A stretch of DNA of 48,983 bases from Lingula anatina (taxonomy: Eukaryota > Brachiopoda > Lingulata > Lingulida > Lingulidae), in NCBI RefSeq assembly GCF_001039355.2, contig NW_019776103.1, forward strand, positions 63,490-112,472, given 5' to 3'. Positions 21,459-34,200 of this stretch are shown piece after piece. The translations under genes and the position numbers were made by a program. Within the stretch, counting starts at the first letter, position 1, and each line of letters opens with the position of its first letter. The notes below the pieces were generated by a model, which was not told where the DNA came from, did no database searches, and was given only the letters and a program-made list of their open reading frames with translations.

Positions 21459-24183
21459 CTCATGGAGCATTTTGAGGAGAAAGATGAAGCAGTTGGGAAA
21501 GGCATTAATAAAACCAGTAATGACGTTCTTCTATTGAAAAATGTGATGAATGGTGCGTCTAATGCAGGCATTATTTTTCATATCTATTTGCATGTGGTCT
21601 TAAGACGTTGTTTTTACTTTCTTTACATGTAATTTTGGTTTGCTTATTTTATTTGACTGGATAACGTTGAATTCGCAAATTTATGCAGAATTTAAAGAAT
21701 CCCGATAAATCACATTCAGCAAGAGGAAATGCAACAGGTCCCTTTCCATACTTGAACCTTCTTCTGAGAAACTAATTTACTTTTACTAAAGGTTACCCTC
21801 CTTCGTCGCTTTTTTAAATAGTGCACATTGTCGATTATTGATTGAATTGATAGGCAGTATAATATATATATATATAGTATATATCCTTTGGGGTTTATCT
21901 TATACGTTTACTCTTTTTAAAGTAATACAGCTTTGTGTATTTAACCTCCATGTGTATAGACTCGCCCCATAGAGATTATTTAGGATAAATTAAATATCTC
22001 ATTCTTAATATCCTTTTTTCTCTGATTTGATAGGAAATATGTCGAGGCTCTCTACAAACAGTCGTGTACAATAGATGATGATAAATGTTAAATGTAACGT
22101 GTGTAATTGTAAACTAGCTGTACTTTGTCCTTCAGTTCCATATGCTCGAAAAATATATTTAAACAGGTATTGAGGTGTTATTTGAAGAAAATAGCAATAG
22201 TGAGACGATATCTTGCCATAATTTCATTTTAAAAGGTGACATAAAAGCTATATATTTCAAATACCTGAAGGTCGACCTAGTAGTTAGCATGAAACAAGAC
22301 CAACCATGTTGTGTCCAAGCATGAAACTACCTGTATATTAGTGTTTGCCTGCCCACCCCTCTTGTACCCTCTACAATTGAGGCAGATTTTATCCGCACAT
22401 TTTCCACCAGCCAGCTGTAAGGTCACCTCAAACACTGTTTGCCTATGAGTCAATCAATGATCTTCATATGAATCCAGAGCCCACGTATTGGTTTTTCTTC
22501 TTTTCATACGGTTTCTTTTGTGTACACAAATGCGTAAAGTGGAAATGACACAGGTCGCCTACACCGACACAACAGACCCTATTCCCAAAGAAATAACCCT
22601 AGGTGTCAAGCATACAGATGCATATTTTCTTTATACTTTTATCGATCATTGTGTACTTTGAAAGAATAAAATGAGAAATACTAAAGGCAAGGTGGAAAAC
22701 TTAATCGTAGACGTGTATGCATTATGACCTGCATAACTCGGGAACTTAAATGAAAATATGAGGATCCAAGCACAGCGACAAAGTACAAGTGAACTATCGT
22801 GTGTAAAGTCTCAAAACGTTGTGCCGTGAATGCTATAGCTGTGACTTTCTGTGAAGGTAGCCGGTTGTGACCAAGAAAGGCAAAAATTAAATGCTGAAAT
22901 GAGTGACACAGATGTTTTTTTTTAATACACATTTCAGTTATTCATTTTTTAATCTAACATTTCTATCAATTGAGAAAACTCCCCACTATTCCTTTTTTTC
23001 ATAAATCCCTGACGCCACCATTTGTGTGCTTCGGCGACCATGTTTTTGTAAACAATTAGCCTCTTCTGATATATTTTAAATGACACAGAAAAGAACATAA
23101 ATGCATTTGAAATGTTTACTACAAAGTCATTGACAAATGTCATTTGGACGAGCATCCTGTGGGTCACAAGGTATTCATATCCTCTCAGGCTCCACGGTCT
23201 GCTTTCTCTATGAAACCCATATTTTATTGCAACCCACTAAAATAGCAGAGAAAATGTACTAGGCGTCTTTTCGCTTCCTATTTGTGCGGTTCATCCCTTA
23301 AGAGCGTGTGTGATGACTTTTGGTTCTCATGTATATGAATCATTCCAGGTCTCAAAACTAACTTAACAGACTTACTGCTGACATCCAAAAAGGACGACAT
23401 CCCTTTGACAGTGGCACACCTGAGAGGCTCGAGGCCCTCTGACAGTGAGTCCTCTTAACTACTTTTTATTTACCTTAAGTTAATGAAAAATTGGAAACAT
23501 ACACAAATACAATAACATATATCCAATAGGGTTCTATAATAATTTAATACAAAGTAAAAATCGCCCCCCAAAAATAAAAAAATAAATAAATAAATAAATA
23601 AATAAAAACAGCATGCCGAACTTTTGCATATCTAAAATATGGATGCAATAGTGTTAATTGTGCATGTAAAAATAAGACAAAATTGTATATCAGATATAGA
23701 TATCAAAAGGATATTACCTTAAATGATTTAGATACATGAAATATTAACATCTACTTTAATTAATTTAGCGCCTCTCAATGAATTTTTATTGCTGTTCTGT
23801 TTTCTGTTATAGAATTTACTTGGGAATGCAGTCCCGGCATGTGTAAGGGGGGCGCCCGCTATGACTCCTCCGAGAGGTGCTTAACCGTGCAGCGAGAGGG
23901 ACACTTTCTCGTGTACAGCCAGCTATGCTTGTGGGCTCCAGGAACGAGTTCAACTGTGACTTTTGAACATAAGATTGAGAGAAGGAGTGGAGGCCTATGG
24001 TGGGACGTGCTTTATAAAATCTTAAACTTACGGGACAGCAGCCAAACTGAATGTACCTCTTTGTCAGGTATAATATATCTTAAACAAAACGACAGTGTGA
24101 GAGTTGATCTAGAATATGAACATTTAATTACCAGGGACCGTGAGTTTAATTCCTTTGGTTTATACATGCTCCCGTCACCATGA
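21459..24183 (+). CDS. TNF ligand extracellular cassette 2 (stalk, hinge, TNF domain; no anchor exon of its own)
   Basis: Three exons, 21459-21552, 23349-23444 and 23813-24183, are paralogous to exons 2-4 of gene 1. They keep the same phases, acceptors and donors and are fully open. By hand alignment the TNF domain exon differs from cassette 1 at 11 of 121 residues. The stalk differs at 5 of 31 and the hinge only at one Gln-to-Leu change. It ends two residues later (MLPSP) because cassette 1 acquired an earlier TAA. It has one extra cysteine, in WECSPGMC. No transmembrane or signal-peptide exon lies between cassette 1 and this stalk exon; that 0.6 kb is a MITE plus intron-like DNA. Splicing from the anchor exon at 14731-15249 would give a 359-residue type II ligand in frame. 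The alternative is an unexpressed duplicate. The intactness is seen; the shared anchor is inference. Confidence 0.75.
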
Positions 24184-25099
24184 TGAAATGGTTTCTGGGA
24201 TACACTGGTTTTATCTGTAAACGTATATGCGTTGCATTTCTGGTGACTCCTGTCTGCGTTTCAAACTTGTGATAGTTGTAATGAAATGCAAACTGAAATT
24301 ATTGCCTTGATGTTCCCTTTTTCAATGGTCTTAATATATAATAATGCACTCCTATGTGTGTTCGGGTATTTATATATAGTGTCTATGAGGGGGCAGATAA
24401 AATAATCATGAATAAATATGCATGTATCATATTTGCGTTATAAAATAGTGCACATACATGTCAAGCATTTGGTATAAATATTTCATTGAAACTGATGCGT
24501 ATATGGAGCAACATTAAGGAACTGCGGAGCATATTGTAAATAATGAACTTTTGATATCAGTGCACTAATAAAATACTCTTACTACCTAGGTCACAATGGG
24601 AACGTTTAGTTTGGTATGCTATATTTATTCCTCTTCAAAATAAGTATAAAATTAGGTGAAAAGATACATTTTTTGATATGTTTGATAATTACGTCATGGC
24701 CATGGTGGCGATAGGGAGTCACCCAGACGACCCGTAATGAGTACGTCGATCGCGAACCGCGTGTAGGTATGTATGGAGCACGGTTGGAAATGACGTAATG
24801 ATTAAAGTTGGCTGGAATATAGCGCCATGAAAACACCAGGGTATATAATAAAGTGAACCTGTAATATGCATTAATCATAATATTGTATATGCCCCATTCT
24901 TTTGTGCACCGTATATAAGATTTGTTCTCTGTATAAAACTCGTCCGAGGAGACCTTGTTACGTGGAGAAATAAAAGACGCTTTTAACACTCGTTGTCTCC
25001 TGCCCTGTTACTAAGTCCAATCTTACAGGAATGCAATCAACTTCTTACAAAGTTGAATTAATGTGATTAAATGAATAGAGAAAAGGGACAAGCGTGTAT

Positions 25100-25369
25100 C
25101 ACCCTGAGCTTCAAAGATAACTTGACTCTAACCCCTTCACTATAGCCACTATAGCTTCATCTTGGTAAGTTACCTCTGACGAAAATAGTTTGACCTAGTT
25201 AATATAAACCAATCGAATCCATGTTTCAAAATTTTTCACCAAAGTTTGGCTGAAAGTCCAGAATTATGTCCAATGAGAAATTGTATTTCGTTGCGTCCGC
25301 ATAACCGTCAATCGGCAATCCTCGGCTGATTCCGCAAGCTCCATACTAACAACAGAGTTATTGTCGGCA
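25100..25369. mobile_element. Truncated hAT-like MITE in unit 2
   Basis: It shares its left end (CACCCTGAGCTTCAAAGATA) and interior with the element at 18654. The right inverted repeat is absent and the element ends near TTGTCGGC. Near-identical 8-mers flank it (GCGTGTAT and GCGTGCAT). Units 1 and 3 lack it. Confidence 0.7.
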
Positions 25370-26119
25370 GCGTGCATAGGCCTAGATGGAAACTTAGGTT
25401 TGTTTTCCCGACTTCAGGATTACCTCATTTTTTAACATCGTCTGTTCAAATATGCTATGTATAGATTACCCCACAATCAAACCGTAAACCCAAATTCCCA
25501 CATTGAAGTTTTAGTCAGAATAATGTGGCAGTCTAAGGTTGTTCTAGGTGGTTTTCAAATTCATGCACCCGGTTTTTAAATCATATAGCGATTTTACAAC
25601 AATCGTTTATTATACAAACAAGGTGACAGCCGAGCGTGGTTTCTGTAGCCACTAAATGTATGTAAATATATACAATATATCGTTTTAATTCGTGCCCAAC
25701 CCCTTACTTAACAAACAACTGGAGGCAACAATTAGCACTGAAAAAAAATTATACTATAGAGCGCGACCATAAGGGATCACATTAACAAACTTATATAGAA
25801 ACAGATAATGTACACCATTCATTAACTAATTTTAAGTTTGTAAATGAAAGGGGATTTATAATTATTATCATCAAAACAGTCTTTCGTCCTGGAGCGGGGT
25901 AAATACTTCCCCCAGCATAAAATTGTATTCTTAAGCTAACGATAGTAAAAAAAATCAAAACCACATTTTACACATGAGACTTGTCATGCTGTTATCCATT
26001 TATCGTTGTATTTTAAATATTTTATTTATTTTAAACAAATGTAAAAGAAAAGTCAAAAAGAAAGAGGAAGTAGAATGTATTGAGGGCTGATGATTCATTG
26101 CTTTCACTGTTGAAAGCCT

Positions 26120-27572
26120 GAAAGCAGTTGGGAAAGGCATTAATAAAACCAGTAATGACGTTCTTCTATTGAAAAATGTGATGAAAAATAATCCAGGCAT
26201 TATTTTTCATATCTATTTGCATGTGGTCTTAAGACGTTGTTTTTACTTTCTTTTCATGTAATTTTGGTTTGCTTATTTTATTTGACTGGATAACGTTGAA
26301 TTCGCAAATTTATGCAGAATTTAAAGAATCCCGATAAATCACATTTAGCAAGAAGAAATGCAACAGATCCATTTCCATACTTGAATTTTCTTCTGAGAAA
26401 CTAATTTACTTTTACTAAAGGTTACCCTCCTTCGTCGCTTTTGTTAATAGTGCACATTGTCGTTCATTGATTGAATTGATAGACAGGCAGTATAATATAT
26501 ATAGTACATATCCTTTGGGGTTTATCTTATACGTTTACTCTTTTTAAAGTAATACATCTTTGTGTATTTAACCTCCCTGTGTATAGACTCGCCCCATAGA
26601 GATTATTTAGGATAAATTAAATATCTCATTCTTAATATCCTTTTTTTCTCGGGTCTGATAGGAAGTATGTCGGGGCTCTCTACAAACAGTCGTCTACAAT
26701 AGATGATGATAAATGTTAAATGTATCGTGTGTAATTGTAAACTAGCTGCACTTTGTCCTTCAGTTCCATATGCTCGAAAAATATATTTAAACAGGTACTG
26801 AGGTGCCATTTGAAGGAAATAGCAATAGCGAGACGATATCTTGCCATAATTTCATTTTAAAAGGTGACATAAAAGCTATACATTTCAACTACCTGAAGGT
26901 CGACCTAGTAGTTAGCATGAAACAAGAGCAAGCATGTTGTGTCCAAGCATAAAACTACCTGTATATTAGTGTTTACCTGCCCCCCCCCCCCTTGTACCCT
27001 CTACAATGGAGGCATATTTTATCCGCATATTTTCCACCAGCCAGCTGTAAGGTCACATCAAACGCTAGTTGACTATTAGTCAATCAGTGATCTTCGTATG
27101 AATCCAGAGCCCATGTATTGGTTTTTCAGTTTTTTTTTTGTGTACACAAATGCTTAAAGGGGAATTAATACAGGTCGCTACACCGACACAGCAGATCCTA
27201 TTCCCACAGTGACCCTACGTGTCAGGCACACAGATGCATATTTTCTCCATGGTCTGCTTTTTCCATGAAACCCATTTTATATTGCAACCCACTAAAATAG
27301 CAGAGAAAATATTCTAGGCGTATTTTCTCTTCCTATTTGTGCGGTTCATCCCTTAATGAATCATTCCAGGTCTCAAAACTAACTTAACAGACTTACTGCA
27401 GACATCCAAAAAGGACGACACCCGTTTGACAGTGGCACACCTGAGAGGCTGGAGACCCTATGGCAGTGAGTCCTCTTAACTACTATTTATCTAGTTACCA
27501 TAAGTTAATAAAAAATTCCAATAGGGTTCTCTAATAATTGAATACAAAGTTTAAATCGCCATAGCAAAAATA

Positions 27573-27621
<49 letters not shown>

Positions 27622-28139
27622 TAAAAAATCATGTCGTACTTTTGCAACAGTGTCAACTGTGCATATAAAAATAAGTCAAAATTATATATCAGATAGAAAT
27701 ATCACACCTACTTTAATCAATTTAGTAGCTCCTAATGCATTTTATTGCTGTTCTGTTTTCTGTTATAGAATTAACTTGGGAATGCAGTTCTGGCATGTGT
27801 AAAGGGGACTGCCGCTATGACACCTCCGAGAGGTGCTTAACCGTGCAGCGAGAGGGACACTTTCTCGTGTACAGCCAGCTATGTTTGAGGTTTCCAGAAA
27901 CTAGTTCAACTGTGACTTTTGAACAAAGGATAGAGAGAAGGAGTGGAAGCCATTGGGGGACTGTGCTTTATAAACCATTGACCTTGCGAGTCCCTAGCCA
28001 GACTGAATGTATCTATTTGTCAGGTATAATATATCTTAAAGAAAACGACAGTGTGAGAGTTGATCTAGAATATGAAAATTAAATTACCAGGGGCCGCGAG
28101 TTTAATTTCTTTGGTTTATACATGCTCCCATCTCCATGA
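26120..28139 (+). pseudogene. TNF ligand cassette 3, broken copy
   Basis: This is a third tandem copy of stalk, hinge (27370-27465) and TNF domain (27769-28139). The stalk exon remnant (about 26120-26195) has lost its splice acceptor and about 33 bases of coding sequence. The deletion of roughly 100 bp joins intron sequence directly to the GCAGTTGGG part, and the donor GT at its end is also gone. The hinge exon keeps both splice sites. The TNF domain exon reads through VYSQL and SGIIYLKEN, then hits an in-frame TAA at 28080-28082 where the sister copies have TTA. Beyond it the frame stays open to the normal TGA at 28137-28139 and still encodes FGLYMLPSP. Skipping the stalk exon would shift phase, so no full ligand can be made from this copy as assembled. 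A 25-N gap follows just after the stop. Confidence 0.82.
27571..27617. repeat. AAT microsatellite in cassette 3 intron
   Basis: About 15 AAT units, at the position of the TAAA tract in units 1 and 2. Confidence 0.9.
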
Positions 28140-28154
28140 TGTCGGGGATACTGG

Positions 28155-28179
28155 NNNNNNNNNNNNNNNNNNNNNNNNN
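28155..28179. other. Assembly gap (25 N)
   Basis: A run of 25 N is followed by a G-rich tract, just after the end of the cassette 3 TNF domain exon. It marks a sequencing break, probably at the G homopolymer. Confidence 0.99.
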
Positions 28180-29860
28180 GGGGGGGGGGGAGGGGGGGTG
28201 CACTGGTTTGGTCTGTAAAGGTATATGTGTTGCATTTCTAGTGACTTCTGTCTGCGTTTTGCCTCGCATTTCAACTTTTTCAATCGTTTTAAAAATCAAT
28301 ACATTCTTATGTGTGTATTCGGGTATTTATATATTTTATCCTTCGTGTCTATGAGAGGCAGATTCATGTTAATAAAAAGAAACATCTACCATTTATTGCG
28401 TTATAAAAAAGACCAAATATATGTCAAACATTTGGTAGAAATATTGCATTGAAACTGATGCGTATATGGATCAACATACAGGAACTGCGGAGCATATTGT
28501 AAAGAATGGATTTTTGATATCAGTGCACTAATAAAATACTATTACTACCTAGGTCACAATGGGAACATTTAGTTTGGTATGTTCTATATGTAGTAAGTTA
28601 AATACAATGTGTATGCTATGATTGTCGTTTTATAGTGTGTAACATGAATGTTTGTGGACAGGTTAACATATCAATATCTTATAAATGTATGCCAAAAGTC
28701 ATTTGGCCAAGTGATTTGGCTTCAGTGAATAATAACTTTATCTTAATGTTATAAAAACTGAATATTTTCAGCACTTGGAAATGTTGATAAACAATACAAA
28801 ATTGATGAAGATATGTTGATTACAAGCGTATAAACTGTAGTTAGTTTACTTAGTCTCTATCTGCCATGGAGCGCACTGGCGTTTGTATAAAAATATGTTA
28901 TATATGCATAAATTATAATACTGTATATGACACATCTTTTGTGTACCGTATATAAGATTTGTGCTCTGTATAAAACATGTCAGAGGAGACCTTGTTACGT
29001 GGAGAAATAAGAGACGCGTTTAACACTATTTGTCTTCTACCTTGTTGCTAAGTCCAATCTTACAGGAAAGCAATCAACTTCTTACAAAGTTAAAATTAAT
29101 GTGAATAAATAAATAAATAGAGAAAAGGGACAAGCGTGTATAGGCCTGGATGGAAACTTTGGTTTGTTTTCCCGACTTCAGGATCTCCTCATTTTTTCAC
29201 ACCGTCTGTTCAGATGTGCTGTTAATAGATTATGCAACAATCAAACCGTAAACCCAAATTCCCACATTGACGTTTTAGTCACAATAATGTGGCAGTCTAA
29301 GGTTGTTCTAGGTGGTTTTCAAATTCATGCACCCGGTTTTAAAATCATAAAGTGATTTTACAACAATTGTTTATTATCCAATCAAGGTGACAGCCGAGAG
29401 TGGTTTCTGTAGCCACTCAATTGTATGCAAATATATTATTATAATTTGTGTCCAACCCCTTATTATTAATAATCAACTGGAGGCAACAATTCGCACGAAA
29501 GAAAAAAAAAAACATTTATACTATAAAACGTGACCATAACGGTTCACATTAACAAAATTATATAGAAACAGATAATGTACACCATTCAGTAACTTATTTT
29601 AAGTTTCTAAATGTGTAAGCCTGATAGTTATTTTCAGATGAACAAGACATACAAACAGAAAATGCATATTCCACAAGCGTGTTTCACATTGAACAAGCCC
29701 AATGCATGGACACGTCAGTTTAACATTTTGTTTTGCGTGCGTATGAATATCAAAGGGAATTGATAATTATTATCATTAAAAACATTCTCTCGCACTGGAG
29801 CGGGGTAAATACTTCCCCCAGTATTAAATAGTGTAACCTTAACGCAAGTGAGACAAAAAA

Positions 29861-30235
29861 CCATGCCTTAAACCAATGTTTTTTGGTTTAAATTCTAAAA
29901 TATATATTTTCACAAAAAATTACTAATTATACAATCAATGTATTTTTAAGCTAACGCTAGTGAAAAAATCAAAACCACATTTTACACACAATGGGCAATA
30001 GAAGTGTCACCCCCTGAATCAGAGTAATCAAATGATTATCAAATAATNCCATGCCTTAAACCAATGTTTTTTGGTTTAAATTCTAAAATATATATTTTCA
30101 CAAAAAATTACTAATTATACAATCAATGTATTTTTAAGCTAACGCTAGTGAAAAAATCAAAACCACATTTTACACACAATGGGCAATAGAAGTGTCACCC
30201 CCTGAATCAGAGTAATCAAATGATTATCAAATAAT
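29861..30235. other. Exact 187-bp direct repeat around a single N (probable contig mis-join)
   Basis: Bases 29861-30047 are repeated without any difference I can see at 30049-30235, with one N at 30048 between them. Units 1 and 2 have this tail sequence only once. An uncollapsed contig overlap is the likely cause. Confidence 0.85.
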
Positions 30236-30310
30236 CAATAATCAAAGTAGACAGATCTTGAGTGGTTATAATATATAAATAATTTGTGAAATTTGATGAT
30301 AACAAAATGA

Positions 30311-30976
30311 ACCTAGGAGAATTTTTCTCCCCCAAAGTATTGGTTCAGTAGGGATGACACTTCTATTGTCCAGTGTGTGTAGTTTTGTGCACATTATCTT
30401 CTGGAATGCAACTATTGTAACGTCAGTGCAGAAATGGCCTTCCACATACTATGCAAAGTTTGTGCGAGATTATTTGTATTTGTAGTGTTTGTAAGTTATC
30501 CATATCTGAGGATATCACGCACACATGCTCATTGAGGCTCTAATGTATGGATATAGCTGGTTATTGGGAGTCTCAATCTGGTTCGCATATAACCAGTCCA
30601 CTGTTGCATTGGCTATACGTGGAGCAGTATTACCATGCTGACACCCTCAAGTTCCGTTCCAGTACTGATCTCCGTTTTAACGTAGGGTCTAATGTTGAAT
30701 TTGAGTTCCCCATTCTCATTATATTGATGAGTGTTACCATTGTCTCTCCTAACACAATCGATATAAGAAAATGTATAAATATAATCGTACTAATACATTT
30801 GACAATGTGTCGACAACACTGTAGAGTGACCATGCATGGATCAATACAAAAATAATGTTTTCATAAGGAGTGGGAATTGAATCCTGTAAGTTTAAAGTTT
30901 TCGCTGACGACGAACTCAAGTTTGAAATGCAGACCGAAGTATCCGTATGTCTTTCATCATTCCGTCACATATTCAT

Positions 30977-31011
<35 letters not shown>

Positions 31012-31202
31012 TGGTGCATTGTACAGGTGCATTTTTACAATACTTACATATGTGTATTCAAATAACAACAACAATTTACAAACGTATTTACATATGGTGT
31101 CTTCAAAGATAATATCATTATTAATTTATCAGGTTGATCAGTTAATTAGATGGTGGTTGACCTTTTTTTTTTACTTAGCCACCGCTCCATGCACTGACAG
31201 TT
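30311..31202. other. Spacer between cassette 3 and inverted ligand gene
   Basis: It has a 102-residue plus-strand frame at 30547-30855 that is open but not recognised, and a TTTA microsatellite. It is the convergent 3' spacer of the two gene orientations. Confidence 0.45.
30974..31011. repeat. TTTA microsatellite
   Basis: About nine TTTA units. It produces leucine/isoleucine-rich ORF shadows in every frame. Confidence 0.95.
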
Positions 31203-34200
31203 TCATGGATTGGGAAGCCTGTACAACCCAAATGAATTGTACCTTCTGTCATTAACGATGGACTCCTCGTCTGCAAAAACAGCCCTCACACAGTCGTTTT
31301 TTCTAAGATATATTATTCCTGATAGAGAGAGACAATGCGTCCAGTCTCGCTCACGTACAGTCAATACCTTGTAAAGCATGATTTCTGGGTTGCTACCATG
31401 CCACGTCCTCTCTATCTTCAGATAAAAACTTTCACCAGAACTGCTTTCTCGAACGCTCATACATATCTGGCTGTACACGAAAAAGTGCCCCTCTCGCTGC
31501 ACGGTTAAGCACCTCGCAGATGAGTTGAATCGGACGTCCCCCTTGATAATTGATTCCACATCTTCTTTCCATGTAAGAGCTGAATATAAAACATTCATTT
31601 AGAATTAACTTAAACTTCAAACGTGATATTGACCCAGGGTCATTGCTGAGATCTTCATTAGGCTCTGTAAACTAACAACTAGTGAGGACTGGTAAATAAT
31701 CTGTTGTAAAGAGAAGAATCACCGCAAGTATTACTTTCCACGTTTCATTTACTTACCTTAATTGAGCAAGATAGGCAATTCAAAACACAACAAATGCTTG
31801 TTGAAAAGTTATAGATAGTTGTTTTGTTATATTAGAAAAGATATTTGCATATAGGCCATATTAAATCAGTTCTGACTAAAATAACAGCGTTTATACCTTT
31901 TCTAAACTAGCCCATATGAACGTGTATAGTAAACTAATAAATAATAGTGAAGCCAAGAGGACTCACTGTTGTCTTCGACCTCGCCTCTCAGGTGTGCCAA
32001 TGTCAATGGGGCGTCACTGTTTCGGGATGTTTGGACATCTGGAAAGTTGGAAAATACACATACATTACGTTTTTCTTATCCATGATTCCCAATCATTTTA
32101 AGCTCCCAAAAGTATGTTCAATTTAGCTAACTTTAATTGCTCATCTGTCTAAATATAACAAATGAGTAAAACGTTATCTATATGCTTTTAGTTTGTTTTT
32201 ATAACCTCTACTCTATGAAGATATAACGCATGTGTGACGCATGCCCCATTTCCGCTCTTGTAATCGAACTACAGTCACAATGTAATCGAACTACTGTCAC
32301 AATGAAAAAGGTGGGATAGCTGGCAGAGGTTAACCCCGTTGTTAACCTTAGCCTCCTAGGCCGAGGTCCGCGCTGCTCGGTCTAATTATTCATATGCGCA
32401 ATGCATAACCTCGTTTATGTAATCCAATTTCACATCACTATTTTTCTGGGAAATATGTGTTTGGTTGCAAACATGGTCTAACATACCATTCAGTTTTCCT
32501 AGCATATCAATTTTATCGCCAGTCAGGAATTTATCTTCCCTCTGACACCATGTGAATGAACAGAGCCTTGTCATCATTACCGAACTTTTTTTAAAATTTC
32601 CATCTCCATATATATGTAATACTACGGAAAATTATTGAGAGGTGGCAAAAATATTATCTAGGTTTGTTCTGATATGAGGATTAATTGTGAGCTTTCAGGT
32701 AAAAAAAAAGAAAAAAAAAACTTTCCATAGTAGGACAACAGTATTTTTCGGTAAGACAACCACTGCATTGTGAGAAAAAATGACGTTTTCCAGCAGGTAA
32801 AACTGTGGCTCAAAACTCGCAAAAATATTATATAGGCTTTGGAAAACGCGTTTCCTAAAAAAGTGAAGAATAACGATTTAGATAGGAGAACATAAAAATA
32901 AAAGGCAAGTTTGTTAATTTGTTTAGCATACAACATTGGTCAAAAAGGTTGTCCCACCCCGAGCATCATGTGCTTTCCTTTATAAATGATTACCTCACAG
33001 GTGAAATTTGTTATAAATAGTGATTTTCATTCCAGATGCCATAACTAACATGGTTAATGGAACAGTAAATACAAACTAGTAGTGAAGATATCAATATTTA
33101 ATACCATTTATTCACATTAAATACATGTACCCCCTTCAATCGGACGTTTCACTGTGATTTTCACAGAGGCAAAGAAATGTCCATTATATTGAAAAGACAC
33201 CACCAAATGTCACCAAATTTACACACATTTGGTATTAGGGTGTGCTCGTTAAAGGTCACGTGTCTAATAGCGTGTGCGTCTACCGCGTACTGTAATTATT
33301 TCCTGTAGGTGGCGCGGCCTGCCTTCAACAAGGATAGCAATTCTGTTTTGTGGGACGTTGTCCCATTCTTCTTAAAAAGCTTGGGGGCGTCGGTTCAGAT
33401 TATTACGAGTTTGGTTCTCCTTTCCATTGCATACTTTATGTCATGCCACAGATGCCTAGTAGGATTAATATCAGGGGTCAAAGATGGTTGGCCCATCCTC
33501 TGAACATTGGGTTTCTGTAACAAATCACTCGGCAGACGAGAACTGTGTGCAAGTGCATTTCTTCGATGACGCCTGCAGTATCCCTGAAGTCACCTCTTGC
33601 AAATGGAGTGAGATACTTGTTGAGAATGTTTCAGTGAATTGTCCCAACAACGTTCTTTTCCGGAAAGAACAATGTATTAAAACCATGGGCTTGGAATGCT
33701 CTCCAAACGTAGACTGACCTGACACCTCAGGCGATATTATCCTGCACACACCTTCCAAAAGCATTCTGCAACATGCCTACGGGCCCTAATTTGACCATCG
33801 AAAGCAAACGAGAAATACCATGAGTTTTCAGCAAAACCAACTTGTTCCTAATGATGGTTAACCAAGTTCGGGTAGTTCTGGTCACTGAACCTAAAATTAC
33901 CAACTGATATCTCATTCCGTCTGCAAGAGGGTACTTCAGGGGTGATTCAGGCTTCATCATGACAGCACACTTGCATACAGTTCTCGTCTGCTGAGTGATT
34001 TGTTGCAGAAAACCACTGTTCTGAGGCTGGAGAAACCATCTTTGAGCCCTGATAATAAACCTACTGAACACCCGTGGCCTGAATTGAAGTGTGTAATCCA
34101 GAGGAGAACCAAACTCCAAATAGCCCGGACCAATTTCGAGAAAGGTTTTAAGGAAACGTGGGGCAATATCCCACAAAACAGAATCGCTACCCTTATTGAA

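Larger units (their letters stand above)
21174..25977 (+). repeat. Tandem segmental duplication, unit 2
   Basis: This is a direct repeat of unit 1, near-identical through the introns around the hinge exon (for example 23180-23560 against 17500-17880). Relative to unit 1, the segment corresponding to about 19552-19855 is replaced by about 250 bp of unrelated DNA (24620-24868). It carries its own short hAT-like copy at 25100-25369. Confidence 0.85.
25978..30310 (+). repeat. Tandem segmental duplication, unit 3
   Basis: This is a third, more divergent direct repeat, beginning about 100 bases further into intron 1 than unit 2. It lacks roughly 560 bp of the stalk-hinge intron present in units 1 and 2 (join near 27246). 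It has an extra insertion of about 140 bp near 29612-29750 and contains both N gaps of the window. Confidence 0.8.
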
